Source: Lachnospiraceae bacterium (lineage in GTDB: Bacteria; Bacillota_A; Clostridia; Lachnospirales; Lachnospiraceae). From it: a stretch of DNA of 64,000 nucleotides. The position numbers were made by a program, and so were the translations under genes. Under the pieces are notes generated by a model. That model was not told the origin of the DNA and made no database searches. It was given only the letters and a program-made list of their open reading frames with translations. Shown here piece by piece: positions 26,585-35,363 of this stretch. The stretch's first letter is position 1; every line of letters begins with the position of its first letter. The stretch spans positions 1 to 64,000 of the forward strand of contig JAILCT010000171.1 of NCBI GenBank assembly GCA_024690425.1, given 5' to 3'.

Positions 26585-28545
26585 AAAGGATAATCTACGT
26601 TCTTAATGACAGCAGACGAAGCTTCACATATGAAAGGATATCGGGCCTGTGCGAAGCGGTAAAGAAAGCATCTGAGCCTACCAATCTTTATATCTTCAGA
26701 AGTGCAGGCTTCTCGGGATACGATCCTTCACACAACTGTGGTGAATATAATATCTACAGGCTGCCTGATTTTGCCGACTATGACGGTATAATACTTGATA
26801 TAAACAACGTTAATGTATCAAGCAAGAATGAATATGAGGCAAAAGGAACTTCCTATATCGTTGAAGCTGCCGCCTCATCGGGCAAGCCTGTCATATCCGT
26901 TGCCAACAGGATGGACGGCTTCTACTTTCTCGGTATAGACAACCGCAGGTCCATGACCTCTGTCGTATCCTTTCTCCATGACAGCTTCTATTTTACGGAT
27001 TTCTGGTTTATCATGGGGCCTTCCGACAACTATGAGAACATCATGCGTACCGAAGCGATCAGGGCCTACTGTAAAGAGAACGGGATCCCTTCCGATATCC
27101 TTCGCTTCTATTCGGAGAGCTATGCCATTGACTGCGGCATACACGGATTTGAAAAGCTGTATTCGATAAACGGCGGGAAGCTTCCCCAGGCTATTGTCTG
27201 TGCCAACGATCCGATAGCGCTGGGGGTTCTTAGAACAGCATCCTCACGCGGGATAAAGATCCCGGGGGATGTTTACGTGACCGGCTTTGACAATCTTGAT
27301 ATTTCCGCATACCACTCTCCCAGCATTACCACCATAGACCAGCATCAGCCGGAGCTGGGGCAGAAATGCATGGATATCTTCGAACGTATATGGGCCGGCG
27401 AAGATGTCGACAAGATAAACTATATAAACACCACTCTGGTGGAGAGGGAGACGACAGGAGGACCCAAGCCTCCAGTAAACACCCTTAAGACCCGTGTGGC
27501 CGTCTCTGCAGAAAACGATATGTACACCGAGAAGTTCAACGACCGGATATGCACCATGCAGTACAAGATCCCTACCTGTAAGTCGATCGACGAGATATGC
27601 AGGGCTCTTGAACCATGTATTCCCGATATGAAATGCATGGGCATATGGCTGGCAATAGACAGGAAGCTCTCCGATCTTGACAGCCAGACAGAGATAGATC
27701 TTAAGACGGGCAGTATCAGGCTTAATGACTCCGCGCTTTTGTCGGAAGGGTATCCTGAGAGCATGGAGCTTGTATATGTATGGGACAAGAAAACGGGATC
27801 AAACTTTCCTCATGAAACCATAAGCAGCCTGTTTCCCACTTTCGATCATGCCAGGGGCGGGCGCAATTATATGTTCATTCCCCTTCATTTCATGGAATCC
27901 ACCGTGGGATTCCTTGTGATCAGCAACGGTCTTAATCTTCTGCGTACCAGGAATATCGCGTCATTTGTAAACACGCTTACGATGGCCCTGCGTAATTTCT
28001 TTTCTTCGCAGAAGCTTGAATATGTCAATCATCTTCTCTCGGGTATTTCAATGAGGGATAACCTGACCGGCTTATGCAACAGGTTAGGATACCACCATCT
28101 CGCGGCTCGTCTTTTTGAAGATTTTGCCAGATCCATGAAAAAGCTTGGGATCATCTTCATAGACATGGACAGGATGAAATGGTTCAACGATACCTTCGGT
28201 CATGCATGCGGAGATGATGCGATAAGGAGCCTTGCCTTTTCGATCAGCAAGAATATATCCGAAGGATCCATCGCAGTCCGCTTCGGCGGCGACGAATTCC
28301 TAATCCTTACTCCCGTTAAGGAAGCAGCCGATGCCGAAATGCTCATCGGCCGGATAGAAGAGGCTCTCCCCTCGGAAGCCGGAATGTTAAAGCTTCCGGA
28401 TGTTCCCGGAATAAGCGCAGGCTTCGTCATTACCGATCCTGCCGAAGGGAAGACTCTCAATGAATATGTCGAAGAGGCTGACAGGCTTATGTATGATATT
28501 AAAAAGGCCAAAAGATCCGCCTCTACTCAATCTTATCGATCCTGA
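26581..28545 (+). CDS. Second cytosolic LacI-type sensor fused to GGDEF
   Basis: A 654-residue protein with no signal peptide or membrane segment. Residues 1-290 form a LacI/PurR-like ligand domain (FWFIMGPSDNYENIMR, AIVCANDPIALGVLRTA, VYVTGFDNLDISAYHSPSITTIDQH). Residues about 310-470 form a GAF-like region. The GGDEF domain has DNLTGLCNRLGYHH (493), FIDMDRMKWFND (526) and RFGGDEF (567-573). No RxxD inhibitory site precedes GGDEF. Its ATG overlaps the kduD stop by 4 bases, so it is co-translated with a uronate enzyme, suggesting that a pathway intermediate is its ligand. The 3' end overlaps the converging formate dehydrogenase gene by 23 bases. Confidence 0.88.
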   Translation: MKRIIYVLNDSRRSFTYERISGLCEAVKKASEPTNLYIFRSAGFSGYDPSHNCGEYNIYRLPDFADYDGIILDINNVNVSSKNEYEAKGTSYIVEAAASSGKPVISVANRMDGFYFLGIDNRRSMTSVVSFLHDSFYFTDFWFIMGPSDNYENIMRTEAIRAYCKENGIPSDILRFYSESYAIDCGIHGFEKLYSINGGKLPQAIVCANDPIALGVLRTASSRGIKIPGDVYVTGFDNLDISAYHSPSITTIDQHQPELGQKCMDIFERIWAGEDVDKINYINTTLVERETTGGPKPPVNTLKTRVAVSAENDMYTEKFNDRICTMQYKIPTCKSIDEICRALEPCIPDMKCMGIWLAIDRKLSDLDSQTEIDLKTGSIRLNDSALLSEGYPESMELVYVWDKKTGSNFPHETISSLFPTFDHARGGRNYMFIPLHFMESTVGFLVISNGLNLLRTRNIASFVNTLTMALRNFFSSQKLEYVNHLLSGISMRDNLTGLCNRLGYHHLAARLFEDFARSMKKLGIIFIDMDRMKWFNDTFGHACGDDAIRSLAFSISKNISEGSIAVRFGGDEFLILTPVKEAADAEMLIGRIEEALPSEAGMLKLPDVPGISAGFVITDPAEGKTLNEYVEEADRLMYDIKKAKRSASTQSYRS

Positions 28546-31219
28546 CCGCACATACCTTGTACTCCGGGATCCTTGCGAACTTATCAAGCGCGGCATTGGT
28601 AAGTGCATTGGCATTACCGTCCGGGAAATGGAAGGGCATCCAGGTCTCACGTACAGATACCTTGTCTCCCACCCTTGCGGTAGTGACAATGGCGCCGCGC
28701 CTTGATGATACCCTGATGAGTTCTCCGTCCCTTATACCCATCCTTCCGGCATCTTCCTTGTTCATCTCAATAAATGACCGGCCTTCCTTCTCCATAAGCC
28801 CGGGTGTCTTTCCGGTCATTGCCCTGGTGTTGTAATGGTACAGTATACGTCCCGTCATCAGTATGAAGGGGTATTCTTCATCGGGCAGCTCGGCACTCTC
28901 CGTATATCTTGCCGGATAGAACCACCCGAGGCCTCTTGCGAACTTACCCACATGCATTATCGGTGTACCCGGATGCTTTCTGTCCGTGCACGGCCACTGC
29001 AGTCCGTTTTTATCCCTGTCAAGCCTTCTGTGGCTGATCCCGGCAAAGCTCGGCGTGACGGAAGCTATCTCATCCATGATCTCATCCGGTGTCAGGTATG
29101 GCTGATCATACCCCATCCTGTTCATAAGATCGATAAAGATACTCGTATCGGCGCGCATTTCACCTTCAAGCCGCACGGCCTTCCTGACTCTCTGCACCCT
29201 TCGTTCCGTATTGGTAAAGGTTCCTTCCTTCTCGGCATAGCTGATCCCCGGAAGCACCACATCGGCAAGCGTAGCCGTCTCAGTCATGAAGAGGTCGTCC
29301 ACTACAAGAAAGTCAAGACTCTTAAGGGCCTTCTTGACATGGTTCTGATCTGCATCGGTAACAACGGGATCCTCACCGAATATGAAGAGTCCCCTGATCT
29401 CCTTCCTTAAGGCCGCACCGAATACATCGGTCGCAAATACACCGGGCTTTTTGTTAAGAGTCACGCCCCATGCCTTTTCGAACTTATCCATAACGGCTTC
29501 ATCGGTCACCTTCTGGTAGCCCGGGAAATGTCCCGGCATCGCACCCATGTCGCAGGCTCCCTGGACGTTGTTCTGTCCCCTTAAGGGATTCACCCCGCAT
29601 CCGCTCCGTCCGATCTTGCCGACCATCATTGCAAGATTGCTCATGGACATAACGCCTTCGGTACCCGTAGAATGCTCGGTAACTCCGAGGCAGTAAATGA
29701 TCGGAGCCTTGCCTGCACGGGCATACATAAGGGCAGCTTCCCTTAAATGGTCAGGATCTATATGACATATCTCACCCACCTTCTCGGGTGTATACTCCAT
29801 TACTATTTCCTTGAGTTCCTCAAATCCTTCCGTACGGGTCTTGATGAATTCCTCATCGCAGAGTCCCTCATTTATGATGACGTTCATCATACCGTTCGCG
29901 AATGCGACATTGGTTCCCGGCTTAAGCTTAAGGTGTATATCAGCCTGCTTGGACAGCCCTATGTCACGCGGGTCGACCACAATGAGCCTTGTTCCGCGTG
30001 CAACCGCCTGCCTTATCTGCATTCCCACCACGGGATGGGCCTCCTCGGGATTGGAACCGACGAGCAGGATCACGTCAACATCCTCTGTTATGTCCGCTAT
30101 CGGATTGGTCATGGCTCCCGAACCGAGCGTCATGGCAAGCCCGTGGACAGATGCCGAATGGCACACCCTGGCACAGTTGTCCACGTTATTGGTACCGAAA
30201 GCACAGCGTACCATCTTCTGAAGCATATAGATATCTTCATTGGTGGAACGAGAGCAGGCAAAGCCCGCAAGCGCATCGGGACCGTACTCGTTCTTGATAT
30301 TAAGAAGCCTGCCCGCTATAAGGCTCATGGCCTCATCCCAGGATGCCTGCCTGAATTCACCTGTACTTCTATCCTTAATGAGAGGATGCTTAAGCCTCTC
30401 GGGAGAATGAACGAAATTAAAGGATCCAAACCGTCCCTTTACACACAGCATTCCCTTATTGGACGGTCCCGGGGCCGGTTCCGTATCCACTATCACATTG
30501 TCCTTGACGATAAGATAATACTGACAGCCCGTTGCACAGTGAGGACAGGTCGTGAGGACCTTCTCTATGCGGCCGGGCTGGTACTTCTTCTTGTTCTTGG
30601 CAACCAATGCACCCGTAGGACATGCCTGGGCGCAATTGCCGCATGACTCGCAATCCGTCTCCTTCCAGTCCGGACCGAAAGGCGCATCGATAAGGGTCCT
30701 TGTGCCCAGCTTGGCATTATGGAGAACCCCGTTGCCGGCAACCCTGCTGCAGGTGCTGACACATCTCTGGCAGTTGATGCACAGTTCCGGATAATAAGTA
30801 AGAAAGGGATTATCCTTTCTTGCGGGTATCCTTGCTTCATTGCCCTTATATACCGAGTCGGTTATCCCGTACTCATTGGAGAGGTCCTGCAGCTGGCAGC
30901 TTCCTGCCTTGGAACATGAAAAACACCTTACATCATGGTTGGCAAGAAGAAGGTTAAGAACCTGTTTCCTGCTCTTTATGACCCTGTCTGAACGGGTATT
31001 TACGACCATCCCGTCTTCTACCTTTGTATTGCAGGAGGTGACAAGGTGCTCCCTGCCCTCCACTTCTACCACGCACATCTTGCATGCACCTATCTCATTG
31101 ACATCCTTAAGGTAGCAGAGAGTAGGAATGTTTACATCACAGATGCGGGCAGCTTCAAGGATCGTACTGGAATCATCAACATTCTGCCTGATACCGTCTA
31201 TGGTAACACTTACCTTCAT
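28523..31219 (-). CDS. NuoG-type formate dehydrogenase catalytic subunit (Cys form)
   Basis: An 898-residue molybdopterin oxidoreductase, probably NAD(P)-linked formate dehydrogenase. Cofactor sites in order: [2Fe-2S] (C35, C46, C49, C63), NuoG-type His-Cys cluster (H95, C99, C102, C108), two ferredoxin-type [4Fe-4S] sites (C147/150/153/157 and C190/193/196/200), then the molybdopterin domain with its own cluster (C225, C228, C232, C259). The catalytic position reads RVCHSASVHGL (Cys353), the cysteine counterpart of selenocysteine in FdhF. I chose ATG 31219 (AAGGAGG upstream) over an earlier in-frame start. It overlaps the partner's stop as ATGA. An assimilatory nitrate reductase-like enzyme is less likely. 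Confidence 0.85.
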   Translation of the reverse strand: MKVSVTIDGIRQNVDDSSTILEAARICDVNIPTLCYLKDVNEIGACKMCVVEVEGREHLVTSCNTKVEDGMVVNTRSDRVIKSRKQVLNLLLANHDVRCFSCSKAGSCQLQDLSNEYGITDSVYKGNEARIPARKDNPFLTYYPELCINCQRCVSTCSRVAGNGVLHNAKLGTRTLIDAPFGPDWKETDCESCGNCAQACPTGALVAKNKKKYQPGRIEKVLTTCPHCATGCQYYLIVKDNVIVDTEPAPGPSNKGMLCVKGRFGSFNFVHSPERLKHPLIKDRSTGEFRQASWDEAMSLIAGRLLNIKNEYGPDALAGFACSRSTNEDIYMLQKMVRCAFGTNNVDNCARVCHSASVHGLAMTLGSGAMTNPIADITEDVDVILLVGSNPEEAHPVVGMQIRQAVARGTRLIVVDPRDIGLSKQADIHLKLKPGTNVAFANGMMNVIINEGLCDEEFIKTRTEGFEELKEIVMEYTPEKVGEICHIDPDHLREAALMYARAGKAPIIYCLGVTEHSTGTEGVMSMSNLAMMVGKIGRSGCGVNPLRGQNNVQGACDMGAMPGHFPGYQKVTDEAVMDKFEKAWGVTLNKKPGVFATDVFGAALRKEIRGLFIFGEDPVVTDADQNHVKKALKSLDFLVVDDLFMTETATLADVVLPGISYAEKEGTFTNTERRVQRVRKAVRLEGEMRADTSIFIDLMNRMGYDQPYLTPDEIMDEIASVTPSFAGISHRRLDRDKNGLQWPCTDRKHPGTPIMHVGKFARGLGWFYPARYTESAELPDEEYPFILMTGRILYHYNTRAMTGKTPGLMEKEGRSFIEMNKEDAGRMGIRDGELIRVSSRRGAIVTTARVGDKVSVRETWMPFHFPDGNANALTNAALDKFARIPEYKVCAVRIDKIE

Positions 31220-33048
31220 ACCCTGCCTCCTTCCAGAACGCCGCACCCAAAATGATCACACCTTAGGCATTTGGAGCATTCCTGCATCGCCTCATCAAAT
31301 GACATGCCGTTCTCCACGGGTTCAAAGCTCTTCTTGCGTTCCCTGGCTGACTTATCCGTAAGGTGGACACGACCTATGTGGGTCCTGTTATTCTCCCTCG
31401 GTACGGGATATTCTATGGTGTCCGGGATCTTGTGATGGTATCCCAGGAATTCATCGATATTGACTGCCGCAACCTTACCTGCTCCGATAGCCTTGATCAC
31501 CGTTGCGGGTCCGAATACACAGTCACCTCCGGCAAAGATCTTATCGTATGATTTAAGCCTGGTTGTCTCCGTGATATTGAATGTCTTCCTCTTGGGATTT
31601 ACATCATATTCCGCAAAGGGCGCGGAATATATATCCTGTCCTACCGCCATAAGGACTATGTCGCAGGGATGAACTCTCTTCTCCGTATTCGCTGCCCTGA
31701 CCGTAGGCTTCCCGTCCCTGTGGACCGAAGTTATCTGGGGCTGCATCTTAAGGCCGGTCACATGATTGTTCTCGTCGACCTCAACCGAATCCGGAGCGTT
31801 AAGGGTCAGAAGTTCCACCCCTTCTTCTATGGCCCCCTGGATCTCCGACGGGAGCGCGGTCATATCAACCTGTCTTCTTCTGTATATCACGGTCACTTCG
31901 TCAGCATGACAGCGGATGGCACTCCGGCTTGCATCCATGGCGACATTACCGCCGCCGACCACTACTACCCTTTTGCCCGTGTAATCGGGGATATTCCCCC
32001 TGCCGATCTCGGCCAGTACTTCAACTGCGGAATACACTCCGTCAGCATGCGAACCTTCAACATCAACCGTCCTGCCCAGCTGGGCTCCGATCGATATATA
32101 AATGGCATCATAATCCACGGCAAGGTCTTCCATCGATATGTCCTCGGGAATGCTGACTCCGTACTTCACTTCTATATTGCCTGTTGACAGGATGGCAGTG
32201 ATATCCTGATCAAGCCTGTCCTTGGGAAGCCTGTAGTTGGGTATGCCGTATCTCAACATCCCTCCAAGCTTCTCCCTTGCTTCGAACACAACGACCCTGT
32301 GGCCCATGAGCGACAGATAATATGCTGCGGTGAGTCCCGAAGGGCCTCCGCCGATAACTGCCACCCTCTTACCGGTCGTAACGTTACAGTCGGGAACCCT
32401 GACCTGGTCAGCGGCTATCTGGTCAACAGCGAATTTCTTAAGCCCCCTTATGTTTACGGGACTGTCCAGAAGGTCTCTCCTGCACTTTTCTTCACAGGGA
32501 TGCTCGCATATGAAGGCACATGCAGTCGGAAACGGATTGTCAAGACGGATGCAGTTTATCGCATCCGCATATCTGTGTTCACCTATCAGGGCTATATAAT
32601 TGGGAATGTCCACGTGAGCAGGGCAGTAAGAAACGCAGGGGATCTTCTGTCCCACCTCTGCCTGGCACCTGTGATCGTTTATATGACTTATGTATTCATC
32701 CCTGAACAGATCGATGCTCTCAAGCACCACATGGGCAGCCTCGTACCCTATGGCACAGTCGGCAGTGTCTTCGATCGTGTGGCACAGGTCCGTCATCGCT
32801 TCAAGCGTCTCCATGTCTGCCTTGCCGTCAACTATATCCCTCATCATGACCTCGACCTGATACAGGCCGTCACGGCAGGGTACGCACTTACCGCAGGTCT
32901 GGCTTCTGGCGCTCTGCAGGAATGAGAGCTGTACGGCTATCGGGCACACTCCGGGCGGGTTGCCCTTTACCCTCTTGACAAAACGATCGAGGAACTTCAT
33001 CGTCTTCTCGTTCATTTCGTTCTTGTATATTACAGTCTTTTTGTACAT
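31216..33048 (-). CDS. GltD-like FAD/NAD(P) flavoprotein with NuoF-type iron-sulfur domain
   Basis: Electron-transfer partner of the formate dehydrogenase, 610 residues. The N-terminal roughly 110 residues match the C-terminal [4Fe-4S] part of NuoF (CGKCVPCRDG, later CHTIEDTADCAIG) without the FMN domain. The rest is like the small subunit of glutamate synthase: a Cys-rich linker (CPAHVDIPNY, CEHPCEEKCRRD), FAD site VAVIGGGPSGLTAAYYL, NAD(P) site VVVVGGGNVAMDASR, and a C-terminal CSKCLRCDHFGC. It would shuttle electrons between NAD(P)H and the FDH clusters, perhaps with ferredoxin. Its stop overlaps the FDH start by 4 bases. Confidence 0.85.
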   Translation of the reverse strand: MYKKTVIYKNEMNEKTMKFLDRFVKRVKGNPPGVCPIAVQLSFLQSARSQTCGKCVPCRDGLYQVEVMMRDIVDGKADMETLEAMTDLCHTIEDTADCAIGYEAAHVVLESIDLFRDEYISHINDHRCQAEVGQKIPCVSYCPAHVDIPNYIALIGEHRYADAINCIRLDNPFPTACAFICEHPCEEKCRRDLLDSPVNIRGLKKFAVDQIAADQVRVPDCNVTTGKRVAVIGGGPSGLTAAYYLSLMGHRVVVFEAREKLGGMLRYGIPNYRLPKDRLDQDITAILSTGNIEVKYGVSIPEDISMEDLAVDYDAIYISIGAQLGRTVDVEGSHADGVYSAVEVLAEIGRGNIPDYTGKRVVVVGGGNVAMDASRSAIRCHADEVTVIYRRRQVDMTALPSEIQGAIEEGVELLTLNAPDSVEVDENNHVTGLKMQPQITSVHRDGKPTVRAANTEKRVHPCDIVLMAVGQDIYSAPFAEYDVNPKRKTFNITETTRLKSYDKIFAGGDCVFGPATVIKAIGAGKVAAVNIDEFLGYHHKIPDTIEYPVPRENNRTHIGRVHLTDKSARERKKSFEPVENGMSFDEAMQECSKCLRCDHFGCGVLEGGRV

Positions 33049-33061
33049 GCCCTTACCCCGT

Positions 33062-33385
33062 TTATATGAAGTCCTCCCTCATGGGAGTGAATATGTCAAG
33101 AAGCTTAACCTCTGTGAGGCATTCGATACCGTGCATCACATTCGGTGCGACTATATAAGTATCTCCGGTATTAAGGACGACGTCCTCCTTACCCTCCTCC
33201 TTATACTTAAGCGAGCCTTCGATGATATAACCTATCTGCTCGTGGGGATGCTTGTGCATGGCTCCCACCGCACCCTTCTCGAACTTAAGCTCAACATTCA
33301 TGATGTTGTCACTGTAGGCAAGTACCTTTCTCAATACTCCGCCGCCAAGATCCTTATACTCTTTTTCACTGTTTAACACATACAT
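33062..33385 (-). CDS. kdgF: KdgF-type cupin, unsaturated uronate to DKI
   Basis: KdgF proteins catalyse ring opening of 4,5-unsaturated uronates to 5-keto-4-deoxyuronate, the substrate of KduI. This is a 107-residue single cupin of the usual length. Metal-binding residues are visible in MHKHPHEQ (His44, 46, 48, Gln50) and NVMHGI (His85), and the C-terminus FTPMREDFI is the characteristic KdgF ending. It lies 13 bases upstream of the flavoprotein gene and 28 bases downstream of gntR on the same strand, so it is probably the second gene of a unit driven by the operator-rich promoter at 34154-34183. Confidence 0.9.
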   Translation of the reverse strand: MYVLNSEKEYKDLGGGVLRKVLAYSDNIMNVELKFEKGAVGAMHKHPHEQIGYIIEGSLKYKEEGKEDVVLNTGDTYIVAPNVMHGIECLTEVKLLDIFTPMREDFI

Positions 33386-33413
33386 TGTCTGCTTCCTCCT
33401 TCTCCATGCGCCT

Positions 33414-34085
33414 TCAGTCCTTAAACAGGTCGCTCTTGTTTTTCCTGAGTACTTCTATATCGTTCTTGAAATAAGATATGTGCTTGTAAAGAAGTGTCCT
33501 GTAACTCTCCTTGTCTTTCTGTTCTATGCATTTGATGAGCTGGCTGTGTGTTGCAAGGGTCCTGTCCTTATTGGCGTTCTCCATATCTATCAGAAGACGT
33601 ATCCTGTTATAGTGAGCCATTGAATTGGCGACAAGCTCTGCTGCCAGCTCCTGGCCTGCTGCCAGGAAAGCCACGGTATGGAATTCGTTGTCACACCTTA
33701 GGTATTCATAGATCATGCCGGGATCCGTCATCTTCTTCGACACGACCTTCATCTCCTCGTTCAGTTCCCGCATGGTCTCGATATCATCATCCGTGGCATG
33801 CTCAAAGAGTCCGTCCACAACGCCCATCTCCAGAGTCCTTCTAACAAACCACTCCTGTTCCGCCCTGTCTATATCTATTTTTGATATTACCGATGCCGAC
33901 TGGGGATAGATATCCACCAGGGCCTCTCCTTCAAGCTTCACCAGGGCCTCCCTTGCAGGTGTCCGGCTGACATTGTATCTTTCGGCTATCTTGGCGGCTG
34001 ATACGGGTTCTCCGGGCATAAGTGCCAGAGTCATGATGTCCCGCTTAAGCTTCTCATAGGTCTGCACATTTAATGAACTGTTCAT
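33414..34085 (-). CDS. GntR/FCD regulator, paralogue 2
   Basis: A 223-residue regulator very similar to the one at 21134-21805, with the same helix-turn-helix core (SRTPAREALVKLE) and FCD region (YEYLRCDNEFH, MAHYNRIRLLIDMEN). The frame is open further upstream, but ATG 34085 has AAGGAG 8 bases before it and matches the paralogue's start. It precedes kdgF. Three copies of an ACTGACATGTCAGT-like operator surround its promoter, so autoregulation and cross-regulation with the paralogue are inferred. Differences in the ligand domain may let the two respond to different acids. Confidence 0.9.
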   Translation of the reverse strand: MNSSLNVQTYEKLKRDIMTLALMPGEPVSAAKIAERYNVSRTPAREALVKLEGEALVDIYPQSASVISKIDIDRAEQEWFVRRTLEMGVVDGLFEHATDDDIETMRELNEEMKVVSKKMTDPGMIYEYLRCDNEFHTVAFLAAGQELAAELVANSMAHYNRIRLLIDMENANKDRTLATHSQLIKCIEQKDKESYRTLLYKHISYFKNDIEVLRKNKSDLFKD

Positions 34086-34129
34086 CTTAGGCTCTCCTTC
34101 ATCTTGTGTTAATAGCTTGCATACCGGCA

Positions 34130-34142
34130 ACTGACATGTTAT
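34130..34142. promoter_or_regulatory. GntR operator copy 1 at gntR2
   Basis: ACTGACATGTTAT matches the shared motif. It lies downstream of the predicted gntR2 -10, in the 5' untranslated region. Confidence 0.55.
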
Positions 34143-34153
34143 CATATGTTTTA

Positions 34154-34183
34154 AATATACCACACTGACATGTCAGCGGTAAA
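34154..34183 (-). promoter_or_regulatory. gntR2-kdgF promoter with operator in the spacer
   Basis: On the minus strand TTTACC (34183-34178) and TATATT (34159-34154) are 18 bases apart. The spacer contains ACTGACATGTCAG (34164-34176), whose CTGACATGTCAG is a perfect 12-bp palindrome. Spacing and operator position are the same as at the dctP promoter. Confidence 0.68.
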
Positions 34184-34206
34184 GATGGGATTTTGTACAT
34201 AATGCA

Positions 34207-34220
34207 ACTAACATTTTAGT
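34207..34220. promoter_or_regulatory. GntR operator copy 3, gntR2/lipoprotein intergenic
   Basis: ACTAACATTTTAGT differs from the copy at 25598-25611 by one base. It lies upstream of the gntR2 promoter and of the divergent lipoprotein gene at 34306. A weak plus-strand promoter, TTTACA (34245-34250) and TATTTT (34269-34274), follows. Confidence 0.55.
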
Positions 34221-34305
34221 GAAAGTTGACGATATCCCATTTTGTTTACAAAACTTCTTTTCATGTGCTATTTTGAATATGGAGTATTGTTTACAGGTAA
34301 ATTAC

Positions 34306-35352
34306 ATGAGAAAGATCAAAATCTTTATTATACTTATATCCATAATGCTTTTTGCGGGGATCACCGGCTGCTCGGCGACTAAGGACGGCAAGGCTGATCC
34401 TTCTCCTGTCCTCAACCATTTTGAGCCTATAACGGATATAGAGGAAGGCCGCAGGAATATCTATCTTATCGTCAAGATCGTGGATTCCGGGTACTGGCAG
34501 GTGATCATAAACGGGGCCATGGATGCAGGCAGGGCCTACGGTGTAAATGTCTACTGCGGCGGGACCAGCATGGAAACGGACTGGAAAGGCCAACAGGTTC
34601 TCATAAACGAAGCTCTTGAGGCCAAGGCGGATGCCGTTATCCTTGCACCCGACGATTCTGTGGAACTTGCTTATGACATTGAACGTATCCATGATATGGG
34701 GATCCCCATCATACTAATTGATACGGCGGCCAACACCAACAGCTTTGATATCTGCTACATGACAGATAACCTTCTGGCAGGACAGAATGCAGCCCATGAG
34801 ATGCTTGACCAGCTCCATGACGCGGGACATACGGATGAGCAGGCATTAAATGTAGGTATCATGGTCGGGCAGTCGACTTCACAGACCATAAACGAACGTC
34901 TGGCGGGTTTCTTCCAGTACTGGACCAAAAACGCTCCCGATAACTGGACCATCTCCACTGATATCATGAACTGCAACGGAAATATCGATCTGGGCGGAGA
35001 AATGGCAAGGGACTTTCTTAAGAACAATCCCGATACCGCCGGTCTTTATGCAACCAACAACGGCCCTACAAGGGCCCTGTGCCAGACAGTGGCCGAAACC
35101 GGCAGGTCAGATGTTGTTGTGGTCGGTTTCGATTTTTCAGATGAGATGAAGTCTCTGATAGAGTCCCCCGATTTTCGGGCCTCAACAATGCTTCAGAGGC
35201 AGTACGATATGAGTTATAAAGGGGTTATGACAGCGCTTGACCTCCTCAATCATAAGCAGCCGGACATCAAGTTCGAGGATACCGGGATCGTAACGGTAAA
35301 CAGCGATACCCTGACGGATCCGGATGTTGTAGAAGTGCTTAAGCACAATTAG
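34306..35352 (+). CDS. Sugar-binding lipoprotein (periplasmic binding protein family)
   Basis: A 348-residue type-I periplasmic-binding-protein-like receptor of the RbsB class. The start is taken at ATG 34306, which yields a classical lipoprotein signal (MRKIKIF then LFAGITGCSA, Cys22); the longer open frame starts at a GTG with no signal. Family features include GYWQVIINGAMDAGRAYGV, ADAVILAPDD, IPIILIDTAAN, TAGLYATNNGPTRAL and DVVVVGFDFSDEMKSLI. No ABC permease or ATPase is adjacent. The next gene, 11 bases on, is a membrane diguanylate cyclase, so it probably delivers a ligand signal to that receptor rather than feeding a transporter. Confidence 0.85.
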   Translation: MRKIKIFIILISIMLFAGITGCSATKDGKADPSPVLNHFEPITDIEEGRRNIYLIVKIVDSGYWQVIINGAMDAGRAYGVNVYCGGTSMETDWKGQQVLINEALEAKADAVILAPDDSVELAYDIERIHDMGIPIILIDTAANTNSFDICYMTDNLLAGQNAAHEMLDQLHDAGHTDEQALNVGIMVGQSTSQTINERLAGFFQYWTKNAPDNWTISTDIMNCNGNIDLGGEMARDFLKNNPDTAGLYATNNGPTRALCQTVAETGRSDVVVVGFDFSDEMKSLIESPDFRASTMLQRQYDMSYKGVMTALDLLNHKQPDIKFEDTGIVTVNSDTLTDPDVVEVLKHN

Positions 35353-35363
35353 AAGCAGGTGCA

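Noticed and set aside
34285..34305. TTTACAGGTAAAT before the lipoprotein gene as another copy of the glpK-type operator
   Set aside because: The half-sites are in the opposite order (TTTAC then GTAAA), so it is not the same motif.
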